Below, piece after piece: positions 33,748 through 40,839 of a stretch of DNA of 64,000 bases. Position 1 is the first letter of the stretch, and each line of letters begins with the position of its first letter. The position numbers and the translations under genes are program-made. Origin of the DNA: Chitinophagales bacterium (GTDB lineage: Bacteria; Bacteroidota; Bacteroidia; Chitinophagales; Chitinophagaceae); assembly GCA_020636495.1 (NCBI GenBank), contig JACJXQ010000008.1, forward strand, positions 310,001 through 374,000, in the 5' to 3' direction. The notes beneath the pieces are model-generated. The model had not been told where the DNA came from, searched no databases, and worked only from the letters and a program-made list of their open reading frames with translations.

Positions 33748-35368
33748 TGTTGTACACTATTTTTCCTTTTACTATGGTGTATAACACTTTTGTTGAGAGC
33801 AATTCTTTTTCAGGAATATTCATGATGTCTTTATCAAGTATAATAAGGTCAGCTTGTTTTCCTATTTCTAAGCTACCTGTTTCTTTTTCCAGGAATACAC
33901 TTTTCGCTGCCCAGGAGGTCATACCCATAAGCGCTTCTTTTCTACTCAGTGCATTTTCTTTCATGAAACCATTTTCCGGATCTCCGTCTTTATCTTTTCT
34001 TGCAACTGCGGTATAAAATGTTGCAAAGGGGTTTATTTGTTCCACAGGGAAATCCGTACCTAGTGCTATCCAACCATTCTGGTCTAAAAGTCTTTTATAG
34101 GCATAAGCCTCGGGTAATCTCTCCTCTCCTAATCTTTCACCCGCCCATGGCATATCTGATATGGCATGAGTCGGTTGTACAGAGGGTATTATTTTATACT
34201 TTCCGAACATGTTATAGTCTTGATAATCAACAACTTGTGCGTGTTCTATACGCCATCTCAGGTCGTTATTTTCAGGTAGAAATTTGCTATAAAGCCTGAG
34301 AATCGCGTGGTTTGCACTGTCCCCTATAGCATGTGTGCACAGCTGCAAATGAGTGGCTTTAGCGAGCTTTGCAACTTCTTCCATTTTATCAATATCAGAC
34401 AGGAGCATACCATAATGACCCGGCATATCTGAGTATGGTTTTAGTAAACATGCACCTCTTGAGCCAAGTGCACCATCAGCATATAATTTTATACCGTTGA
34501 TCTGTATCTGCCCTTTTTTGTATGGACCTTTAGGAGCATACTCATCTAAGGTGTTTTTTTCCTGGTCCAGCAGCAGTGAGTTTCCTATTTGCAGTTGGCC
34601 ATTTTTATACAATGCAAATAGTTGTTTTATTATTGGTGCCTTGACTCCGCAATCAACTACACCTGTAAGTCCTAAAGAGAAACATTCACGCTCTGCCTGC
34701 TGCAAATATTTTACAGCTACCGAATCGGGAAGAGCAGGTATTAATTTTTCTACAGGGCCTGTTGCATTGTCTATCAGGATTCCGGTAAGTCTTCCGTTTT
34801 TCTTTTCAATAATGCCCCCATTGATTACTGTTTTGCTATTAATGCCTGCCAATTGTAATGCTTTACTGTTGCATAATACAGCGTGTCCGTCGATCCTTTT
34901 AAGTATCACCGGTTTGTCAGGGAATAACCTGTCCAACTCCGTATTATCGGGGAATTGTTTTATCTCCCAGTCATTCTGATCCCAACCACGGGCATAGATC
35001 CAGCTAAGTTTATTTTCTTTTTCATAGTCCTGTAGATGCTCCAGTACTTCCTCAAAAGAGTTAGTTCCTACCAGGTCGCACTTATACTGCTGCAAAGCAT
35101 ATCCTGAAAAGTGGCAATGAGCATCAATAAAGCCTGGAAATACCCATTTGTCCGGTACATCAATAAGCTCCTTTGCTGTATAGTGTTTCAGGATGTTTTC
35201 TTTGCTATCCGTAGCCAGGATTTTCCCATCTTTTATGGCTATAGCCTGTTTTGTACTGAATTGGCTATCACAGGTATATATTCCCGCGGCCGTAATTATG
35301 GTGTCTACCTGTTCTTTTTGATTACAGGCAGTCAATAACAGGGATAACCCTAGTAGAATTTTTTTCAT
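33731..35368 (-). CDS. Amidohydrolase-family lipoprotein (YtcJ-like)
   Basis: Encodes 545 residues. The N-terminal lipobox LLLTACNQ (residues about 11-18) predicts a lipoprotein. The amidohydrolase barrel shows the metal motif FPGFIDAHCHFSG, then GWDQNDWEIKQFPD and RIDGHAVLCNS, typical of the YtcJ-like group, RIEHAQVV and the late LGTDFPVEQINP. The C-terminal IGKQADLIILDKD closes the beta sandwich. Substrate unknown. Its start codon lies 3 nt from a 38 bp palindrome holding a parS site. Confidence 0.88.
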   Translation of the reverse strand: MKKILLGLSLLLTACNQKEQVDTIITAAGIYTCDSQFSTKQAIAIKDGKILATDSKENILKHYTAKELIDVPDKWVFPGFIDAHCHFSGYALQQYKCDLVGTNSFEEVLEHLQDYEKENKLSWIYARGWDQNDWEIKQFPDNTELDRLFPDKPVILKRIDGHAVLCNSKALQLAGINSKTVINGGIIEKKNGRLTGILIDNATGPVEKLIPALPDSVAVKYLQQAERECFSLGLTGVVDCGVKAPIIKQLFALYKNGQLQIGNSLLLDQEKNTLDEYAPKGPYKKGQIQINGIKLYADGALGSRGACLLKPYSDMPGHYGMLLSDIDKMEEVAKLAKATHLQLCTHAIGDSANHAILRLYSKFLPENNDLRWRIEHAQVVDYQDYNMFGKYKIIPSVQPTHAISDMPWAGERLGEERLPEAYAYKRLLDQNGWIALGTDFPVEQINPFATFYTAVARKDKDGDPENGFMKENALSRKEALMGMTSWAAKSVFLEKETGSLEIGKQADLIILDKDIMNIPEKELLSTKVLYTIVKGKIVYNKKGAE

Positions 35369-35371
35369 AGC

Positions 35372-35409
35372 TCTTTATTATAGGTTCCACGTGGAACCTA
35401 TAATAAAGA
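35372..35409. repeat. 38 bp perfect palindrome centred on a parS site
   Basis: Arms of 19 nt, 35372-35390 and 35391-35409, are exact reverse complements. The core TAGGTTCCACGTGGAACCTA (35381-35400) contains GTTCCACGTGGAAC (35384-35397), and the palindrome extends through AT-rich flanks. It lies between the amidohydrolase start and the OMP-like stop. Confidence 0.9.
35384..35397. promoter_or_regulatory. parS site 1 (ParB binding)
   Basis: GTTCCACGTGGAAC is an exact match to the core of the canonical chromosomal parS consensus (TGTTCCACGTGGAACA form). Intergenic. Confidence 0.8.
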
Positions 35410-35426
35410 TAATGATTGCGGGATAA

Positions 35427-36128
35427 TTATTTTGCCTGCGTTCCACGTGGAACATCATTCTTTTCTTTGTGCAGATTGTAGCCTATGCCGAAGTTTATGG
35501 ATAGTCTGCTGGATGGAAAGTTATAGTAATCACTTGAAAGGAATCCGAAATCACTTGAATTTGTTAGTATTGTACTGGTAGATTGCAGTATCAGCCGATT
35601 AAAAGTGTACGATAGAGTGTAGTTTACACCTGCAAAGGCAGATATGTCCCCAGATTTATGTACCTGCTCTCTTTTTAAGTCCGTTCCCCAGTCTTTTGTA
35701 TACCATGTATCGGTTATTCTACAACTTCTGTGCCCGAGCACGATACCCATATAATGGTCCACATGCTTCAATACCCCGGATCTTTGATAACTTTTAGGGG
35801 TAATGTTGTACTGAATAGCGTATTGAAAGTCCAGCATCTGGAGTTTGAGCTTGCTGTCATAAATATTATAGCCTGCATCAAATATTATTTGTGGGCCGGA
35901 TTGTTCACGATATTCATGATAGCTCACCCCAATATCCAGGGATATACGTCCTTTGGAGTTGTACCTATAGTAAATACCATTTTCAAAGGTTTTAAATGAA
36001 GGTCGCCTTGTGGGTTGATTTCCATCGAAGTTCTTTATCGGGCCGATTCTATATCCGATGATATATTCCTGGCAGTATGTTGTGGTACAAAATAGCAACA
36101 CCAGCAATGATAATAGTATAAGTCTCAT
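35427..36128 (-). CDS. Outer-membrane-like protein, paralogue 1 of 3
   Basis: Encodes 233 residues from the ATG at 36128 (MRLILLSLLVLLFCTTTYCQ). After the signal peptide, the chain is beta-rich with YYRYNSKGRISLDIGVSY, which corresponds to LFLRYQSKGRLAFEVS and LFLRYETKGRFAFEAG in the next two genes, so the three are tandem paralogues. The C-terminal LSINFGIGYNL is also shared and looks like a closing barrel strand. Function unknown. Its last codons (DVPRGTQ) contain parS site 2, and parS site 3 is just upstream of its start. Confidence 0.7.
   Translation of the reverse strand: MRLILLSLLVLLFCTTTYCQEYIIGYRIGPIKNFDGNQPTRRPSFKTFENGIYYRYNSKGRISLDIGVSYHEYREQSGPQIIFDAGYNIYDSKLKLQMLDFQYAIQYNITPKSYQRSGVLKHVDHYMGIVLGHRSCRITDTWYTKDWGTDLKREQVHKSGDISAFAGVNYTLSYTFNRLILQSTSTILTNSSDFGFLSSDYYNFPSSRLSINFGIGYNLHKEKNDVPRGTQAK
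35440..35453. promoter_or_regulatory. parS site 2, inside coding sequence
   Basis: GTTCCACGTGGAAC, exact, within the 3' end of OMP-like paralogue 1, where it encodes VPRGT. Confidence 0.8.
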
Positions 36129-36145
36129 AGTCTTAGTAATGTGAT

Positions 36146-36159
36146 GTTCCACGTGGAAC
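36146..36159. promoter_or_regulatory. parS site 3
   Basis: GTTCCACGTGGAAC, exact, flanked by T on the left as in the canonical site, 17 nt upstream of the OMP-like paralogue 1 start. Confidence 0.8.
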
Positions 36160-36220
36160 GGTTAATAATTAAATGGCCTGATTGAGCGGTAAGTAATTGA
36201 TTTACAGCACAAATGAACCT

Positions 36221-36922
36221 CTAAAGCCTGTAACCAAGGCCAAGCCTGAGTGATAATTTGCTATCAGGATAGATGCTACTATTCATGTACATGGCAGACA
36301 TGTCCCATGGCCTGATATAAAACGAAGCTACAGAACTGGCATAGAACTTACCAAAGCTGTATGTAAGTGTATGGGTTAATCCCGCCTGTGGGGTATTTAT
36401 CTCTTTATACCTCGTTATTTCCTGGGATATACTGCCATCTGACAGTGATATAACGTAATGTTTGTTAGTACTTGATTGGTACCTGGCACCAATATTTATC
36501 CCGATGAAACTACGGAGGTGCTTCATTACCGGGCAATGCTCCTGAATATAAGGGCAGGAAATATCGTACTGGGCGGATAAGTTGAGGTCTACATAATTAC
36601 TCAGGGCATTACTTCCTCCGTCTGTAGATGTTGGGGGCTCTGTTTCTCCCCACCTACAATCGAATATTTGCGCTGGTGTGGTATGGGTGCCATTATATTG
36701 TATACAGCTCACTTCAAAAGCAAGCCTGCCTTTGCTTTGGTAGCGTAGAAAAAGTTCTTTATCCAGGCTTTTGTCTAATACACCTGACTTCAGGCTACTC
36801 ATATCGTAGGTGTTACCTACACCAGCCCGGGCTCCAAAGGAAAAGTTTTGCGCAAAAACCGGAGAAGAAACGAGTAATATGGCAATTGTAATAAGGTTGA
36901 TCCTGTTCATGTTCCTGTTCAT
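36221..36922 (-). CDS. Outer-membrane-like protein, paralogue 2 of 3
   Basis: Encodes 233 residues from the first ATG (36922), or 229 from the internal ATG at 36910. The signal peptide ends PVFAQ. The mature part FSFGARAGVGNTYDMSSL, LFLRYQSKGRLAFEVS, HCPVMKHLRSFIGINIGARY and the terminal LSLRLGLGYRL all align by eye with paralogue 3. It is a probable eight-to-ten-strand outer-membrane barrel, function unknown. The arrangement 3-2-1 on the minus strand points to local duplication. Confidence 0.7.
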   Translation of the reverse strand: MNRNMNRINLITIAILLVSSPVFAQNFSFGARAGVGNTYDMSSLKSGVLDKSLDKELFLRYQSKGRLAFEVSCIQYNGTHTTPAQIFDCRWGETEPPTSTDGGSNALSNYVDLNLSAQYDISCPYIQEHCPVMKHLRSFIGINIGARYQSSTNKHYVISLSDGSISQEITRYKEINTPQAGLTHTLTYSFGKFYASSVASFYIRPWDMSAMYMNSSIYPDSKLSLRLGLGYRL

Positions 36923-37003
36923 TAATGGTACTGGTAAAGACAGTGTATATGCAGGATAGGTTTGCCTGGGTGTATTTTGGGTATAATTAATTGATAATCA
37001 AAT

Positions 37004-37032
37004 AAAAAACCCGTCAGCATAACACTGACGGG
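37004..37032 (-). terminator. Terminator after OMP-like paralogue 3
   Basis: CCCGTCAG / CTGACGGG (37010-37017, 37025-37032) is preceded by six A on the plus strand, giving a U run on the minus strand. It lies 24 nt past the paralogue 3 stop, so that gene is a separate transcription unit from paralogue 2. Confidence 0.85.
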
Positions 37033-37056
37033 CTGTAATATGAGCAACCAATTATA

Positions 37057-37749
37057 CTAAAAGTTATAGCCTGCACCGAGTCTTAGCGATAATTTGCTAT
37101 TGGGTGTAGGATCGCCGGCCCAATACATGTAACTGAAGCTTCCTGGTTGAATACCATATGCAACAACAGATGTGATATACATTTTGTTGATGGTATATTT
37201 CAGCGTATGATTCAATCCCAGTGTCACATTGTAGGGGTATTTATCTTCCAGAATACGGTTTACTTCCATACCATCTGCATAACTCCTGTCTGTATAAGTA
37301 GTGGTGGTATAGGCATATCCCATAGAGCCATAAACACCTACAAAGCTTCGCATGTTTTTTAATACAGGGCATTGTTGCATGCCTTTACACGTCAGGTCTA
37401 ATTGTGCTGATAGGCCAAAGTCAATGACATTATACTTATTAAACTGGCTTACTCGTTCATATTTATAGTAATAGTCATCGGCCGGGAAGCAAATGATCGT
37501 GTTTACATAACTGTCGCTATTATTCCGTGTGAAGATGTATTGTGTAGCACCGGCTTCAAAGGCAAAGCGGCCTTTGGTCTCGTACCGCAGAAACAATTCT
37601 TTATCCCATGTATTATTGATAGTGCCTTCATTGATCTTAGCAACATCCAGCGTTTTGCCAATTCCGGAGCGAAGACCTGCGGAGAAGCTTTGAGCATATA
37701 AACTGCCACACAACAATGCGGCTAAAAGAGTGGTGGTTATAAGTTTCAT
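37057..37749 (-). CDS. Outer-membrane-like protein, paralogue 3 of 3
   Basis: Encodes 230 residues from the ATG at 37749 (MKLITTTLLAALLCGSLYAQ). The longer open frame runs antisense into mnmG and is rejected. The mature chain shares FSAGLRSGIGKTLDVAKI, NNTWDKELFLRYETKGRFAFEAG, QQCPVLKNMRSFVGVYG and the end LSLRLGAGYNF with paralogue 2; this pair is closer than either is to paralogue 1. The pair of Cys before PVLKNMRSF is conserved. It diverges from mnmG. Function unknown. Confidence 0.7.
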   Translation of the reverse strand: MKLITTTLLAALLCGSLYAQSFSAGLRSGIGKTLDVAKINEGTINNTWDKELFLRYETKGRFAFEAGATQYIFTRNNSDSYVNTIICFPADDYYYKYERVSQFNKYNVIDFGLSAQLDLTCKGMQQCPVLKNMRSFVGVYGSMGYAYTTTTYTDRSYADGMEVNRILEDKYPYNVTLGLNHTLKYTINKMYITSVVAYGIQPGSFSYMYWAGDPTPNSKLSLRLGAGYNF

Positions 37750-37825
37750 TTCGTATCGTTTTAATAAAGTTAAGGAAAAATCATATTCATAACTGTTGTA
37801 ACGGCTTTTTAACAGTAATGGTTCG

Positions 37826-37833
37826 TAACTTTG
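37826..37833 (+). promoter_or_regulatory. -7 promoter element (TAACTTTG) of mnmG
   Basis: An exact TAnnTTTG match ending 7 nt before the mnmG ATG (37841), implying a leaderless or very short-leader mRNA. Confidence 0.5.
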
Positions 37834-37840
37834 CGCCCTT

Positions 37841-39709
37841 ATGTTTCCGGAGTATGATGTAATAGTGGTAGGTGCCGGGCATGCAGGCTGTGAAGCCGCT
37901 GCCGCTGCTGCCAATATGGGTTCTAAGGTGCTGTTGGTCACCATGAACATGCAGACCATCGCACAGATGAGCTGTAACCCCGCTATGGGTGGCATTGCCA
38001 AAGGCCAGATAGTGCGGGAGATAGATGCATTGGGGGGCTACAGCGGTATAGTGAGTGATAAGAGCATGATACAATTCCGTATGCTGAACCGCTCAAAAGG
38101 CCCGGGTATGTGGAGCCCCCGTACACAGAACGACCGTATGCTGTTTGCTACTTTGTGGCGGGAGATGCTCGAGCAGACACCGAACCTGGACTTTTGGCAG
38201 GATATGGTGAAAGGGCTCATCGTTTCACGTGGAACGGTGAAAGGAGTGGTGACCGGAATGGGGCAGGAGATATATGGCAAGACCGTGGTACTGACCAACG
38301 GAACTTTCCTGAATGGTGTGATACACGTGGGCGAGAAACAATTTGGCGGCGGCCGTATGGGCGAGAAGGGAGCAACCGGTATTACAGAGCAGTTGGTAGA
38401 AATAGGTTTTGAAAGCGCCCGCCTGAAAACAGGAACCCCGCCAAGGGTAGACGGCAGAAGCCTGGACTATTCGAAAATGGAAGTGCAACACGGAGACGAG
38501 GAAATAGTCGGGTTTTCTTATTTACCGGTAGACAGGATAAAACCCGAACAGCAGCGTACCTGCTGGATAACTTATACCAACCAGGAAGTACACGATATTT
38601 TAAAGACCGGGTTCGAGAAATCGCCCATGTACCAGGGCAGGATAAAAGGAAGTGGCCCCAGGTATTGCCCGAGTATAGAAGATAAGATCAGCCGTTTTGC
38701 GGAAAGAGAGAGGCACCAGCTTTTTGTAGAGCCGGAAGGGTGGAACACGGTGGAGATATATGTAAACGGTTTCAGCACCTCGCTGCCGGAAGAGGTGCAG
38801 TATAATGCACTAAGGACGGTACCGGGTTTTGAGAACTGTAAGTTTTTCCGCCCGGGTTATGCCATTGAGTACGATTATTTTCCGCCGACACAACTGCATT
38901 TTACACTGGAGACCAAGCTGGTGCAGAACCTGTACTTTGCGGGGCAGATAAACGGGACGACCGGTTATGAAGAGGCGGCATGCCAGGGGCTGATGGCCGG
39001 TATCAATGCACACAGGAAAGCGCAGGAGCAGGAACCCGTTGTACTGAAAAGAAGTGACGCTTACATTGGTGTGCTGATAGACGACCTGATCAACAAAGGA
39101 ACGGATGAACCTTACCGCATGTTCACCAGCCGTGCCGAGTTCAGAACGATACTGAGGCAGGACAACGCCGATATGCGACTAACGCCATTGGGTCACGAGA
39201 TAGGATTGGCATCGGATGAAAGGCTGGAGCGTGTGAACCATAAAAAAGAACAGGTAGAAAGGATCAAAAAGCTATTGGCAGATTTCCCGATAGAGCCCGA
39301 AGCGGCAAATGCATACCTGGAAAAAATTGGCTCATCGACCATAAACGAAAGAACACGCGCACTGAAAATGTTGCTGCGCCCCGGCATAGGCCTGAAAGAA
39401 ATGATGACCGAGATACCGGGACTGGCTGAAGCGATAGGCGATGCTAATGTGTTGGAACTGGAGCAGGCAGAGATACAGGCCAAGTATGATGTGTATATCG
39501 AGAAGGAAAAAGAGCTGGTGAAAAAAATGTCTACACTGGAGGATATGATCATACCCGCATCGTTCAATTATGATAAGCTGACCGCACTATCTACCGAAGC
39601 ACGCCAGAAGCTGGACAAAATAAGGCCGGGTACACTGGGCCAGGCCAGCCGCATAAGCGGAGTGAACCCCAGCGATGTGCAGATACTGATGGTGTACATG
39701 GGGAGATAA
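37841..39709 (+). CDS. mnmG: tRNA uridine-5-carboxymethylaminomethyl modification enzyme (FAD-dependent)
   Basis: Encodes 622 residues of MnmG (GidA), which with MnmE modifies U34 of several tRNAs. The FAD-binding loop is VIVVGAGHAGCEAAAAAANMG (8-28), and MSCNPAMGGIAKGQIVREIDALGG, KTGTPPRVDGRSLDYSKMEVQ, GYEEAACQGLMAGINAH and the C-terminal GQASRISGVNPSDVQILMV are diagnostic. Full length. In many bacteria gidA lies next to oriC and parAB; here parS-like sites flank it, one inside its coding sequence. recX follows 35 nt downstream. Confidence 0.96.
   Translation: MFPEYDVIVVGAGHAGCEAAAAAANMGSKVLLVTMNMQTIAQMSCNPAMGGIAKGQIVREIDALGGYSGIVSDKSMIQFRMLNRSKGPGMWSPRTQNDRMLFATLWREMLEQTPNLDFWQDMVKGLIVSRGTVKGVVTGMGQEIYGKTVVLTNGTFLNGVIHVGEKQFGGGRMGEKGATGITEQLVEIGFESARLKTGTPPRVDGRSLDYSKMEVQHGDEEIVGFSYLPVDRIKPEQQRTCWITYTNQEVHDILKTGFEKSPMYQGRIKGSGPRYCPSIEDKISRFAERERHQLFVEPEGWNTVEIYVNGFSTSLPEEVQYNALRTVPGFENCKFFRPGYAIEYDYFPPTQLHFTLETKLVQNLYFAGQINGTTGYEEAACQGLMAGINAHRKAQEQEPVVLKRSDAYIGVLIDDLINKGTDEPYRMFTSRAEFRTILRQDNADMRLTPLGHEIGLASDERLERVNHKKEQVERIKKLLADFPIEPEAANAYLEKIGSSTINERTRALKMLLRPGIGLKEMMTEIPGLAEAIGDANVLELEQAEIQAKYDVYIEKEKELVKKMSTLEDMIIPASFNYDKLTALSTEARQKLDKIRPGTLGQASRISGVNPSDVQILMVYMGR
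38222..38235. promoter_or_regulatory. Near-consensus parS site inside mnmG
   Basis: GTTTCACGTGGAAC is a hybrid of the two common parS half-sites (GTTTCAC and GTGGAAC), within mnmG codons for VSRGT. One position departs from perfect symmetry. Confidence 0.55.
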
Positions 39710-39744
39710 TTATTAAGTCAAAATTTAAAACTCAAAACCAAAAA

Positions 39745-40257
39745 TTGAGTTTACTTCAACATAATTCTATATACCGCTCTCCGTTAGGAGGAGATGGTGG
39801 GGGTGATTCTACGTTAGCATCTATTACACATTACTGCCGTTACCAGGAGCGCTCGCACAAAGAAGTGAAGAACAAACTGTACGAACTGGGTTGTACTACG
39901 GATGAGGTAGAGGAGTATATCATCAAAGTAATAGAGGCGGGTTTCCTGAACGAAGAGCGTTACGCCCGGGCTGTTGCACGTGGAAAATTCAGGATGAAAC
40001 AATGGGGCCGCAACAAAATAGTACAACAGTTGAAGCAACAACAGGTTTCAGAATATTGCATAAAGAAAGCCCTGACCGAAATAGATGAGCATGAATACCT
40101 GGCTACTATAAAAAAGCTGGCGGAGAAAAAACTTAACGAGATAAGGTCGGAGAAAAACATATTCATCCGCAAGCAGAAAATATACCGTTACCTGGCCCAA
40201 AAGGGATATGAGAGCTCACTCATCAATGAGGCCGTTAACGAAATATTAAAACATTAA
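39745..40257 (+). CDS. recX: RecX-family regulatory protein
   Basis: Encodes about 170 residues. RecX modulates RecA filaments. Three tandem three-helix RecX repeats are visible: ALASITHYCRYQERSHKEVKNKL-like first repeat, GFLNEERYARAVARGKFRMKQWGRNKI (the RecX signature), and the C-terminal KIYRYLAQKGYESSLINEAVNEI. No in-frame ATG exists before the domain, so the start must be the TTG at 39745 or another non-ATG codon. The first about 25 codons (SPLGGDGGGD) are glycine-rich and unlike the family, and may derive from an inserted GC-rich element. Confidence 0.82.
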   Translation: MSLLQHNSIYRSPLGGDGGGDSTLASITHYCRYQERSHKEVKNKLYELGCTTDEVEEYIIKVIEAGFLNEERYARAVARGKFRMKQWGRNKIVQQLKQQQVSEYCIKKALTEIDEHEYLATIKKLAEKKLNEIRSEKNIFIRKQKIYRYLAQKGYESSLINEAVNEILKH

Positions 40258-40307
40258 ATATAACAAATCAACTACTAAAGGGTTATATTTACATAAACCA
40301 TGCAACT

Positions 40308-40700
40308 ATGGTACAACAGGTAACACAAGGAGTAAGCATAACTGTAGAAACATTCTACCAACCTGAACAGTCGAACCCTCTGACGAATGAATACCTGCAT
40401 GCCTATCGTATCACTATAGAAAATATGAGCCCAATGCCTGTACAGCTCATCAGTCGTCACTGGTATATTGCAGATACATTTTATGGTACAGAAGTTCGCG
40501 AAGTGGTGGGCGATGGCGTAGTAGGTGAGCAACCCATTATGCAGCCCGGCGAAATATACCAATACATTTCTGCTGCAAACCTCCGCTCAGACATCGGTAA
40601 GATGTACGGCACCTACGAGATGGAGAACCTCTTCAACAAATCACGTTTCACGGTAAACATTCCCGAGTTTCAGCTGGAAGCTCCGTTCAAGGGGAATTAA
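40308..40700 (+). CDS. apaG: ApaG domain protein
   Basis: Encodes 130 residues. The ApaG fold is an Ig-like beta sandwich, and the family signature HAYRITIENMSPMPVQLISRHWYIAD, GDGVVGEQPIMQPGEIYQYISA and GKMYGTYEM is clear. ApaG is linked in enterobacteria to Co2+/Mg2+ phenotypes and diadenosine tetraphosphate, but its direct activity is not settled. It stands alone here between recX and typA. Confidence 0.92.
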   Translation: MVQQVTQGVSITVETFYQPEQSNPLTNEYLHAYRITIENMSPMPVQLISRHWYIADTFYGTEVREVVGDGVVGEQPIMQPGEIYQYISAANLRSDIGKMYGTYEMENLFNKSRFTVNIPEFQLEAPFKGN

Positions 40701-40761
40701 TTGTCATAATAAATTAACAAATTAAAAAAGGGTATAAAGTCTTTTCAAAGCTTTATTTCCG

Positions 40762-40769
40762 TACCTTTG
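40762..40769 (+). promoter_or_regulatory. -7 promoter element (TACCTTTG) of typA
   Basis: An exact TAnnTTTG match about 70 nt upstream of the typA ATG, giving a leader of about 65 nt that holds the hairpin at 40784-40815. Confidence 0.5.
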
Positions 40770-40783
40770 CGCCCGAAATGGAG

Positions 40784-40815
40784 ACCCTTCCTTTTTTCGA
40801 ACATAAAGGAGGGGT
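40784..40815 (+). promoter_or_regulatory. Terminator-like hairpin in the typA leader
   Basis: ACCCTTCCTTT (40784-40794) pairs with AAAGGAGGGGT (40805-40815) with one G-U pair, and a TATTTTTTT run follows. It lies between the likely transcription start and the typA start codon, like an attenuator. AGGAGG in the 3' arm could also act as an upstream ribosome-contact site. Confidence 0.5.
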
Positions 40816-40839
40816 TATTTTTTACAGGAATAAAGGATT

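Noticed and set aside
37750..38001. Longer start for OMP-like paralogue 3
   Set aside because: The added part runs antisense through the mnmG start, lacks a signal peptide, and the MKLITTTLL start at 37749 is clear.
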